Made by a program: the position numbers and the translations under genes
Shown: one piece after another, positions 47,871 to 58,700 of the stretch
Layout of the letters: each line of letters opens with the position of its first letter
Numbering within the stretch: position 1 is the stretch's first letter
The notes under the pieces: generated by a model
Told to the model about the DNA's origin: nothing
The model's database searches: none
The model's input: the letters and a program-made list of their open reading frames with translations, nothing else
NCBI RefSeq assembly: GCF_018143015.1
Contig: NC_054750.1
Location: 4,445,501 to 4,509,500, forward strand
DNA length: 64,000 nucleotides
Direction: 5' to 3'
DNA from: Lytechinus variegatus
Lineage: Eukaryota > Echinodermata > Echinoidea > Temnopleuroida > Toxopneustidae

Positions 47871-49124
47871 TTTCAAGTCAGATCATTTAACAAATTAATA
47901 ATAATAATAATAATAATAGCCAATTTTTATAAAGCGCTTTTCCCAGAATGAAATTATGAAAAATGAAATTAACAAATTATGAAAAATGAATCTTGCAATT
48001 CAGAGTAAGTTATTATCGTTATCATTTATCATTCATCATTGCTCTTATAATTATCACAACTTATTATTATGAATATCATGATCATTGTTGTTATTACTGT
48101 TATTGTTATTGATATTGTAATTATTATCATTAATATTATCATAATCATCAAGTATTAATATTATCATAAAAATAATTATTTCCTCTAATTATGATTAAGA
48201 TCAAAGCAAGATGTATTCCTCTGATATAGTCAACTGGTCTAAAGTAATTCAATTACATTTGTTTAAATTTTGTGACGTCAGACGAGCGCTTCCTCCATAT
48301 GACATGTGATACATGCATATAGTTCTAAAAAAAATGAACATGATTTTATTTTTGCGATGGATTTCTCATAAAGGCAAATATCATTTCACACCCCTTTATA
48401 TAAGAAACAATAATTGCATTCTTCATATTCCATTGAAAATGGAATTGATATTACATGATATATGGGGAAGCTGCTCACATAATCATGATGGTTTGCATCA
48501 AAACTTCGCAAATATTTTTCGAAAATTTGCTGCTTTTAATATCAGCTTATCTTCAGACGGTGAACTTCCCCTTTGATGTGTTAAGACTACTGACTGACAC
48601 CTCCCATGTATACATTCATAATCCATCTCCCCTTCTTTCTGTATGTCTCTCCCCCCCCCCCCCCCCATCTCATTTTGTTATATTCTCTTCTCACTCTCTG
48701 TCTCTCTCCCTCTCTTGCTACCCACCCAGTCTCTCACGGTTCCTCCCATATTCCAAAAGCACCATGACATACACACATTCTTCTCAGTTACATAAGTACA
48801 CAACATAGGGAACTATTAGATGCAAACTAGTACATACAAAATTTAGTGCCTATATAAAAGCATATATATTTCAACCAATATGTTTTTTTATTGGAATGCA
48901 TTAAACAAAAGGCAGCTCAAAATGAAAGACTATAATTGCATCCAGCCATTGCCTATTTTAAATACATTATCTAAAAACAATATAAAACTAAAATCATTTC
49001 AGAAACCTCCAAGTTAAGCTTTTGTTAAGGGTGGTTTCAATTACCTATATTTGATTTAGAAAAAAAGTTATAGGACTCTGAAATAGTCTCACTACATTGG
49101 CCGGTATTCTGAACTAGAGTATAA
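47871..49124. other. intergenic, no gene seen
   Basis: Holds ATT-rich simple repeats (47900-48180), a possible partial MITE ending GGTGAACTTCCCC near 48570, and a poly-C/CT run near 48650. Confidence 0.5.
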
Positions 49125-49727
49125 TTTAAAGGACAAGTGCACCCCAACAAAAAGTTTATTTGAATAAAAGGAGAAAAATTCAACAAGCATTACACTGAAA
49201 ATTTCATCAAAATTGGATGTAAAATAAGAAAGTTATGACATTTTACAGTTTGCTTAATTTCACAAAACAGTTATATGCACATCCTGGTCAGTATGCAAAT
49301 GAGGGAAGTGATGACATCACTCACTATTTCTTTTGTATTTTATTATATGAAATATGACATAATTTTCCCCTTATTGTCCTGGGAAACAAAGTTTTATTTT
49401 TCCCTGAACATGTTGAATTTCCATTGCTTAACATTTTATGGTTCAGTCCAGTTGGTCCTTATTGTCAAATCTGCAAAAATTAAAATAATGTATAATTTAA
49501 ACAATAAAAAACAAAAGAAATAGTGAGTGAGGGGCATCATCAATTCTCTCATTTGCATGTGACTAAATTGTGCATGGAACTATTTTGTGAAAAATAAGTG
49601 AAACTTTTACATGTCATATTTTTTTCTTATTTTACATCCGAATTTGATGAAATTTTCAGTATTATGCTTGTCTAATTTTTCTCTATTGATACAAATCAAC
49701 AATTTTCTGAGGTGGACTTGACCTTCA
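49125..49727. mobile_element. MITE of the AAGTCCACC family, copy 3
   Basis: Left TTAAAGGACAAGTGCACCCC and right GAGGTGGACTTGACCTT are inverted, with long arms as in copies 1 and 2. Confidence 0.87.
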
Positions 49728-50138
49728 AACTCTGGTCTACAGTTTTGGTCTATCTATGGATATGGATAGCCAATTTTGACACTAATCTCTTACCAAAAGG
49801 TAACTTTAATTTATAACCATATTCATTATAACTATGCTTCTTCACACGGGGAAAGAGCTACTCACAAGACCTAAGAAACATACACAGTTAACAAAATTTT
49901 GATCTTTTTGGCTTCACATAATTTTAGAATAGAATTAGACCACAGCCAAAGTTGAATAGGACTTCAGAATACAGGCCATACAGTTTATCAGACCTCTTTT
50001 TGTATGGTTCATTTTTTAACCTTCTATCACCTTGAATTGGTCATTCAGAGACATGACAACTGGTCTGGCGTCAACTGCTGGAGGCTTTATTTCGTTTTTA
50101 AAGATAAAGGGTTAGGGTCACAATAGGGTTTAATGTTT

Positions 50139-50330
50139 TCGGATTGTCGAACCTTCGCAACAACGAACCTCATTTCACTTTCGGATTAACGAGTTTAACA
50201 AGGCTTGGTTTGGGAAGCAGGATTAGGCTATAGTATTACATCTAGGGATGAAGTTGGTCATTCTATTAGTGTGTGGAATTTACAGCAGAGCAATTGTTGC
50301 CAGAGCAAATGTCAAAGAACCGTCATTCAA
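50139..50330. repeat. satellite relic beside a MITE relic
   Basis: 50139-50190 resembles one unit of the 2660-3140 satellite (CGAACCTTCGCAACAACGAA). 50205-50330 ends like the 27564 MITE (CAGAGCAAATGTCAAAGAACC). Confidence 0.65.
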
Positions 50331-52029
50331 ACTTTTTTACTTTCAGACCTTTACAGAAGAAAACACATTTTCAATGACAAATTAAGTTGCATATTTTTTA
50401 GCATCATAATATTTTCAGAGCAAATAATAATAGAAATTTAAAAATACAGAATAGTATTATGTAGCAAAATATTGGAAGACAAAATGCTAAAAAACGACTA
50501 CAAAAGAGATGACGTGATTCAAATTCGAACAAACAAATGGTATCAATTTCCCTGATATGCAAAGTGGCAGAAAAAAACCCCAAACTAACTGAAATAATTG
50601 GGAGGATATCCTGTATAAAACATTGATTATCAATGGATGTATAAGAGACAAACAACTTTACATTTACAAAAGAGGAGGTATATATTGCACGCATAAATAT
50701 GATTTGGTGAAAAATCTGGAATGTATAAAACATTTTTATGACATTGTAAATAGAGGAACCTTGGTATACATTCTTCCTAGGGAAACTTGTTACAGCAGCA
50801 CTCTCATGACAATCAAGAATTGGCAGTTGTTTTTTCTATGAGTAAATCTCATCTCTTTATAAATAGTTTTCATTAGACATATACATCATGACATGAAACA
50901 GACAATACTCTTTTTTTCATCAAAATCCCCCCACACAAAATAATGTAAATATCTGAATATAGAAATAAAATTTCTAAAATGAGGTGTGTATATATATATA
51001 GCATATAAAAATGACCAAATTTTATTATTATAAAATGAATGGTCTGTTCTTTCAGACAAAATGGACAATATAAGTAGAAATAGAACTAGAGCCTCATGTA
51101 ATAGATAATTATCAATGCAAGACTGATATCTATCATTTAACAATATACCATACATGATGAAAAATACCCTGGACTACCTGCAAAAAACTTCTGCAGTAAT
51201 TTGATAAGGTCTAAAAAAAATGTTATTTTGCCCTCTTAAGCTCAAAATCGGAAAGTTGGGTCAGTCAATCGCTCTTTTTGGGGGGCTTAATTTATACCTT
51301 CGCTCTTGTGCTGCACAAAGAAAATCATGTATGGGATGATTAAGGTATGCAGTCAAACATGTCAAAACACATAGGAAAGTGACTTTTTAAGCCACTGAAG
51401 AATTTGAGCAAATTCTTCACCAGAATCTGACATTTTCTCACAAAACATTGCATTAGTATATTTTGTATAGATCTGCTAAAAAAATAGTGACTCTTTTTTT
51501 TTTTGCATTTTACACTCTGTCAGATGACGGCAACATAACAGTTTTTTTTAAGGCCTGATGCTAATTTTCTTAGGCACCTACTGAAGAAAACAATATGAAC
51601 ATTTACAAACAATCACATAAGATGTTGCAAAATTGGTAATAAAATATATTATAATTTCATTCCTATTTACAATATTGATCTAAATCATGATCCACATATA
51701 AGCATAGGTGCAGCATGCACAATTGATTGCATTGATATTCATATTCCAAATTAAGAATTGAAGAAAAATATAACACTGAAGAAAGCAGTTGTAATAAATG
51801 GTATGATATGGCTTATCAGCCTCTGCAAATTTGCACTAATCTACCACCTTTTTCATCTAATGCTCGGTGATTTTGGACTTAGCTAGGAAGTAAATTGGAT
51901 TAACATTTTATGGTGAGTTTTAACAAGTTTTAGAAACGATTGATTTTAGCTCCTGAATGAAGTGATTTGCTTTCCACAACTGGTATACACTTTACTGATT
52001 TCAACTTTAGTCCCATATTACTACTTTCA
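50331..52029. other. intergenic, no gene seen
   Basis: AT-rich DNA. I find no supported exon or named repeat. Confidence 0.5.
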
Positions 52030-54560
52030 TGATGGTACCTGTACTTGCTTCAGCTTCTACCCTCTCATTGGTCCCATAGTAGAGTCGTTCTCATTCATAA
52101 GAAGGGGGATACCTCAGAACCGGGTAATTTCCGTATGATTGCCCTATCTAGCATTATTGGAAAGATCTATCACCAAATCTTAGCCCAAAGAATAGAAGAT
52201 TATGTAACTGAAAACAATCTAATTGATTCAACCACACAAAAGGGTTTTTTACATGGTATATCAGGTTGTTTAGATCATAATACTGTTGTGCATGAAATAA
52301 TGAAACATGCCAAACACTCACGTAGGACTGTTCACATTACTTGGTTTGATATGGAAGACGCGTTTGGTTCAGTCTCCCATGATCTGATTAAGTTTACATT
52401 GTTACGTAATAAAATTCCAACACCTGTATGCAATTACATTCTAAACTTGTACTCTTCACTAACTGGATGTGTATCAACAGATGAATGGACCTCACAACCG
52501 TTCAAATTTAACAAAGGAATATTTCAGGGAGACCCTCTATCTCCCATTATGTTCCTTTTATGTTTTAACCCGATGATTGAGTTTCTAAATGATAACAAAA
52601 GTTTTGGCTACAAATTGAACGATGAAAATTTCATCACCGCCCCATTTGCTGACGACTTTTGCCTAATTACCGGAAACAAAAAGTCACACCAGCGTCTTAT
52701 GAATCAGATCGCTTCACATACACGCTCTCTGGGTCTGAAATTAAAGCTACCCAAATGTAAATCATTATCAATAGTCGCTGGTTCCCCTAAAGATGTACCA
52801 TTCTTCTTAGAAGGAGTAAGTTTAGCAACCCTAGAGCAAGACGATTTCAAATTTCTTGGTTCACTTGTTACGTACAAAACATCATCTGAAGATGTCTATC
52901 GATATCTTCACTCATTAATCAACAATGCCGTGAACAACATCGACCACACCCTTATTAGAGATGAGTACAAGTTAAAAATATATGCCGATTATTTTCTTCC
53001 TTCTATTCGTTATCACCTTACTGTCAATGATGTTACTGATTCCCATCTGAAATTGCTTGATGCACTTACCAATCGTTATCTCAAGAAGTGGTCTGGCCTC
53101 GCCAAACCCGCCACACTTGCGTTTATACATATGCCTGAATGTTTAAATATCATGTCGATTTCAGATATGTATTACCAATCACATGCTCTTAACTATAGTA
53201 GAATCAGACGTATTTCTGATTCTAGAGTTAATATTTGTCTAGATTCAGCATTAGCAAGAGAGTCTAATTGGAAGCGTAAAAAATCAAGTACAGTGAACAG
53301 CGATAGAGTATATTCACAAGTACAACAAGCTGATGTCACTTTCCCCAAACTCAAACACAAAATCAAAGATTATTTCATGAAAGAGAGACAAGAATCGTGG
53401 CTTTCACATGTTCAGTCACTCTCTGTTCAAGGCGAGTTTTTCAAACTTGCTACCCTTCAAGAAAAGTCAGTCGACTGGAAAAGCATAATTTATAATCTCC
53501 CACATAAAGTAGCTCGCTTTCTCATGAATTCTCTCTCACACACTTTGAATACCAATGCAAACCTTGTAAGATGGGGGAAGGTGACATCAGCGAAATGTAA
53601 TAGATGTAATAACCGGGAAACGGTTCACCACGTTCTTAACGCATGTCCCGTTGCCCTTGACGAAGGTCGTTATACATGGCGGCATGACAATATACTTTTG
53701 TACATATTGGAAACATTGCGGAAAGGTACATCAAATCAGGAGGTAGATATTACATCCGACCTCAAGTCAGAATCCAAAAAACAGGGGATATCTACCGTCC
53801 CGTTGCAATGTACGCAGACGAATCTGATCCCTGATATATGTGCATTGTGGAAAAATGAAAAGAAACTAGTGATACTGGAACTTTCGGTCCCTTTTGAAAC
53901 CAATACAGAAAAAACACATGAATATAAAGAAAGAAAATACGCCCCACTCATTTCTGACATTGAATCCAACAGCTACTCAGTAAAATACTTTCCAATTGAG
54001 GTGGGATCAAGAGGCTACATTACTCCGGATAACACAAAACGACTTAAAATGCTTTTAAATGAATTTGGCAAACCAACCCCTTACAAAATTTTCAGAGACA
54101 ACCTTTCTAAATTGGCAGTGACATCATCTTTCGTAATATACTACTCAAAAAATAACGTCCAATGGGAAAATCAGATTCCTCTGCGTACATAGCGTAAAGT
54201 TGTACACATCAATTCACAGTGTAATTCATGCTAATGCATGAGTCCACATACGTCATGGTCTTTTTTCTCAATGTTTGGTTTTTATCTAAAATGATTTTGT
54301 CTACAGGCCTATAATTACTTTAATTACAAATTAATTTGATGATTAACAGTTTATTATACTTTCACCGAATGTTCCATCTTATTTGGTAGTTTAACTATAT
54401 ATAACTGTAACATTATGTTAATCTGCCCTGCTTGCGTCAGTAATGTGACCATGTCCTGGGCTCTCTTTTACTCTGTAAATGTATATGTATTTTTGTCATT
54501 CTTACACTGTTCCTTTATTGCTTTTCATACAATAAAGTGATGCAAAACAAAAAAAAAACA
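52030..54560 (+). mobile_element. 5'-truncated non-LTR retrotransposon
   Basis: Covers the frame above, a 3' UTR of about 360 bp, AATAAA at about 54530 and an A-rich tail to about 54560. The left edge is uncertain, and I did not find a convincing target duplication. Confidence 0.8.
52033..54192 (+). CDS. LINE polyprotein: reverse transcriptase plus restriction-like endonuclease
   Basis: An unbroken frame of about 719 codons (stop ends at 54192). It opens inside the RT domain (VVLIHKKGDTSEPGNFRMIA), so the 5' part is missing and no genuine start is present. Numbering from 52045, motif A is FDMEDAFGSV (D102), motif B GIFQGDPLSP (158-167), and the catalytic FADD 201-204. A CCHC zinc knuckle (CNRC, then H and C) lies near 518-536. 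After it, IPD near 595 and ILELSVPFE near 612 look like a restriction-like endonuclease, which places it near the R2/HERO-type LINEs. The endonuclease identity is by pattern only. An open frame this long suggests a fairly young insertion. Confidence 0.88.
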   Translation, partial: WYLYLLQLLPSHWSHSRVVLIHKKGDTSEPGNFRMIALSSIIGKIYHQILAQRIEDYVTENNLIDSTTQKGFLHGISGCLDHNTVVHEIMKHAKHSRRTVHITWFDMEDAFGSVSHDLIKFTLLRNKIPTPVCNYILNLYSSLTGCVSTDEWTSQPFKFNKGIFQGDPLSPIMFLLCFNPMIEFLNDNKSFGYKLNDENFITAPFADDFCLITGNKKSHQRLMNQIASHTRSLGLKLKLPKCKSLSIVAGSPKDVPFFLEGVSLATLEQDDFKFLGSLVTYKTSSEDVYRYLHSLINNAVNNIDHTLIRDEYKLKIYADYFLPSIRYHLTVNDVTDSHLKLLDALTNRYLKKWSGLAKPATLAFIHMPECLNIMSISDMYYQSHALNYSRIRRISDSRVNICLDSALARESNWKRKKSSTVNSDRVYSQVQQADVTFPKLKHKIKDYFMKERQESWLSHVQSLSVQGEFFKLATLQEKSVDWKSIIYNLPHKVARFLMNSLSHTLNTNANLVRWGKVTSAKCNRCNNRETVHHVLNACPVALDEGRYTWRHDNILLYILETLRKGTSNQEVDITSDLKSESKKQGISTVPLQCTQTNLIPDICALWKNEKKLVILELSVPFETNTEKTHEYKERKYAPLISDIESNSYSVKYFPIEVGSRGYITPDNTKRLKMLLNEFGKPTPYKIFRDNLSKLAVTSSFVIYYSKNNVQWENQIPLRT

Positions 54561-54940
54561 AAAAGGCTATACTTTAAAATACAAAAAAATACCTCTATAT
54601 TTCATTCAAGTAAAAATATACATATTATAATGCAGTAAGTATTGTGAATGGTTTCAAATAAACTATTGTTTAATCAATATACTGCAATGTGATGGACGTT
54701 CTCACAGCTGAACCGTGGGCGAGACTGAATGTAGACACACTCTTCTATATTGCACAGCATGTACATGTATACCCCACTCTCCCACACACAGAAAAATCTA
54801 GAAATCTCATTGGCCAAAGAAAACCTTGAATCTTCCTGACTAGCTAGAAGCCTAGAACATATTGTTGAAGTCCACGGTTCAAAATTATTGAAGCCATACA
54901 CAGAAAAATCACCCAAATTGTTTTTCCCACAGTTGATGAA
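54561..54940. other. intergenic, no gene seen
   Basis: AT-rich, with no supported coding exon. Confidence 0.45.
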
Positions 54941-54944
54941 TAGT

Positions 54945-55175
54945 ATTAGCTGTGTCGTGGTCTTGTGATTACAACTCTTGTTTTTCAATCAGAGTGACCT
55001 GGTTTCGAATCCCAGCCATGGCTTGTTTTCCTTCAGCAAGAAATTTACCCACATTGTGCTGCACTCAACCCACATGAGCTGAATGGGTACTAAACAGGAT
55101 TAATTCCTTGTATTGAGCGCTGGAAGGCAGCTCGAGCTAAAGCCAGGGTAATAATATCAATGCACCTTTAAATAG
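54945..55175 (+). mobile_element. tRNA-derived SINE
   Basis: Head GTGTCGTGGTCTTGTGATTA, B-box GGTTTCGAATCCC, and body GCAAGAAATTTACCCACATT through GGCAGCTCGAGCTAAAGCC. It is the same family as 60690-60925. Confidence 0.85.
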
Positions 55176-55434
55176 ATTATTTCCAGATCAATGGAACTAA
55201 TTAATGCCTATCATTATCATTATTATCAATCTACATATTACAAAAGGGTGGTGAGTGTCTTACAGGACATTGTAACTTCACTGGCAGTAGTGCTCTTCTT
55301 TCAGTAAAGTGACGAGCTAGTAGCTAAAAAGTTGCGCTTGTCTCCTATGTTGAATATTTGTGCAACTGGTCTCTGGTCTCACAAAGTAATGTTCATTCGA
55401 TGACACAACATTTGTTCATATCTCAACATCTCAG

Positions 55435-55585
55435 AGTTAGGATTGTAGGTTTTGGTTCAGAATATTAATGGAAAGATAAGGATTAGGGTTTATTTAGTTT
55501 TGAAAGTTAGGTTTTTACGTTTGGCTTAACATGTAGATTTTCGATCAGAGCAATTGTCGTCAGAGCAAATGTCGTGGAACCTTTC
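55435..55585. mobile_element. relative of the 27564 MITE
   Basis: GTTTTGGTTCAGAATATTAA and GGAAAGATAAGGATTAGGGT match the interior of the 27564 element. The right end CAGAGCAAATGTCGTGGAACC also matches. Confidence 0.75.
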
Positions 55586-55639
55586 ATTCAGCCTTTTTTA
55601 AAGACCCTCATCCTTTTCTCCTTTGTATAAGAGTATAAA

Positions 55640-55789
55640 TCACAATAATCCACACAAAGACGACTTCTTGTACATCCGTGTGCGCAGTCTTCCTGGAGAA
55701 TGGCTGTCCTCTCCTTCCTCATCTCCCGTATCTTGTCTAACTTCCCTCCAGCTAGAAGGAATGTCAGCTGGATCCACGTCTAGTAGGAT
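55640..55789 (-). CDS. tandem-TIR exon F (stop)
   Basis: ILLDVDPADIPSSWREVRQD to MYKKSSLCGLL and TGA. Phase fits exon E. Confidence 0.75.
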   Translation of the reverse strand: MLLDVDPADIPSSWREVRQDTGDEEGEDSHSPGRLRTRMYKKSSLCGLL

Positions 55790-58700
55790 CTAAAAGGAAA
55801 AGTAAGAAGGTAGGATATAGAGTACCAAAGTTATGACGTCACAATGAATACCATATACTGATATTGTGAAAACCATCAAATAAATCTAATCACAAATTCA
55901 TAGTCATAAAAGAAAATGATTTTTAATATATTCAATGCATTCTTATTCATTGAAAATTAGAAGTTTTTCATGGATTCAATAGAATCATTGAGCAAACTAA
56001 TGAGATCATTGCCACCTTTTATGCATACATGATTTAGAGTTATAGCTTTACAGGCAGCATTTTATTCCTAGCACTAGTATCAGGGTAAAATTCATTTTTT
56101 AATGATTCAGCTTATTGGAACTAAACATTCAGTAAGCAGTCATCAAGAAAAAAAAGGAAGACATTGAAATAAATGTAACTTGAATAACTTTAAAGGAGTC
56201 AGAAGAGAGGCTAATATCTTTTTTTTGCATGATGGTATTAGTAGGCTTATTTGAAAGGAAGTTGCTTTAAATTTGAGCTGCCTGCAGTATATATCGCAGA
56301 ATAACGGCATTGGTCAGATCATGTGCAAGGGACACGCACTGCCGCATATCCATTAACCATATTACGCAGTAATAACATGAGTGTATTGGTGCTTGAGAAT
56401 GACTCTAACTCACACTTTAACCGTTATGAACCATCCCCCAGGAATGGTTAACAGAGGAGGGTGATATCAAAAGGTGGTGGAATCACAAAACTTTGAAAAA
56501 AACAAACAATATACAGTATACCAACCAATCGAGATGTTTCTTTGTAATCTGGTTCTGTGAACTGTTTAATCTGCTCCCTGAGTTTCATCACATTGAAGAG
56601 AGCTGGCCTGGGTGAAGTCTCGGTATCCACCGATGTATTTCTGCCAAAAATGACATTTTTCACTTTATGGATTTCTGTTATATCATAGGAAGTTGTCAGG
56701 TGTGGAAATAAGGACTAGCCTCTCTGAATACAAGTATGCATTTCCCAAAATATCCACAACAAGAATCCAAATGCATTTTACTACAGAAATATTAGATTTG
56801 TGACATCATCACTGAAATAGGGGTATACAAGATGTAGAATTTTGAGCTGCCCCCCCCCCCCCAACATCCTGCAGAGAAAATCTATTCTTTAAAAGAATAT
56901 TCTATTTTCTCTCAAGTGAAAAAAAAAATTGCTTTAATGACACTAAGAAGTGGGAATGTCTTTCTCATATCATGTACAATTTGCATCATGGGGGGGGAAC
57001 TGTTATTTTTTCTTAATTTCCCCATCTTGGAGCAACACAGATATAATCTCCTATACTTTTTCAAATTTCAATGACCTACGCAAATTTTTGTTAAGAATTT
57101 CTATACTAAATGAAGTTACATTATCTTACTTTGCTTGGACATATCTATGTAGAATCTTATAAACAGCCATCACCAGTGCTAAGGCATCAGATCGCGACAC
57201 CTGTGACGTGCCATCTCCAATTCGAAGGTGTTCAACGTCGTTGGGTAGGCTCACTTTGTGCTGCCCAGTCAGTTGTGCCCAAAGACCATCTGTCGTGTTG
57301 ACAATGCAGTGAACCAGGTGAAAATAGGTAGGTTTTTGTGGCAAGCTGTGGACTTGCACAGGCAGCATGAGTGGGGTATCAGGGTCGGCGACCCTTTGGC
57401 GCCAAATGGCAACATGGAACTCCTCCACACACTCTGGGCTTTCAATGTAGCTCGGAGACAAAACCGGTATGATGCAGTCTACCTTGTCAAGTGAAGCCAG
57501 ATTGTCCCGTTTGTTGCCTGCAACGGATTTGACAGCAAGATTTGGAGCATTGCTCTCCAGGAGTTTGCAAATGAAGTCAACAAACTTCTGATCTTCACTG
57601 TGGTAACTGATTACAACATCATAATTGGTTGAAGATGTAGCTTCACTCTCTCCGATCTTAGTGTCTGAATCAGAATGTTGTAAGACACTGCTTAATGCTG
57701 GTGGGAAGTGAACTCCGGGATTTAGTAAAATGTCAGAAGTACCAAATTCCTTCTGGATAGATGCCTGGTGGAAAGATCGCATCTCATCATCTGCAGATGA
57801 ACAAGGAATCTGTGAAGTAAAATATACAAGATCTAGAACTAAGATGTGATGACAAATAACCATTATTCTAAAAACTTTCTCATGACATCATTCATTGCTG
57901 CAACTACATCAGTTTAAAGATTTTTTATATGTAGTTCCCATTGAAAAGGGGGTGGCACACAATAAAAAGTAAACAATAACTCCATTTGGATGAACAGAAG
58001 GGTGTTTGACGAAAGTTGTCAGCACTGAAAATTTTGTCAGGAAAATCCTTGGTTTTGATTGGCAGTGAGGCACTAGCCTCTGGTAGTTAGTAACAGTGAG
58101 AGCAAATCAACTTGTCGATGCTGACAACATCAATGAAACGGTCTCCAGAACTCACATTCTCTTCATCAAAGAGCTTGGTGAGGACTTCACTAGAATCCAC
58201 CTTTCCTCCTGTTAGCCAATGGACGACCGCTGGACATACAGTGCTGACAGTATCCTCAAAGACATCAGGAGTTCCCTTGACCGTTGGAATATGGGTGAAC
58301 TCCTGTGGGACAGCATCAAGATCTTCAAGAAAAATGGGGATCAGCTGCAGATGCTGTTTGCCCTGAAAACAGTTTGCCAAAAAGATAAGATTTTGTCAAT
58401 AATAGTGAGTTTTTGCAATTGCAATAGTGACGGATTCTATAACACACAAAATCTATTAGAAATGCCTGTCAAATCAAAATAAACAGCAAGGTTATCGTAA
58501 GATTCTGAGCAGATGAAAAACTGCAAATATGTTGTTTGTCCAGAGTCCAGGGGGGGTTCACAAAGATTTGAGTATGACTTAGAGTTGCACTTAAATACCG
58601 AGTTGCGTACAGTATGAAAGGCGTGACCGCATTGGAAAGATCGTGTCTGAGGACGCGCACTAATGAGTATCTATCAATAAGATTGAGCTTTGCATATTGT

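Noticed and set aside
50404-50733. Minus-strand 109-codon frame
   Set aside because: AT-rich Phe/Ile-rich translation without splice context or known domain.
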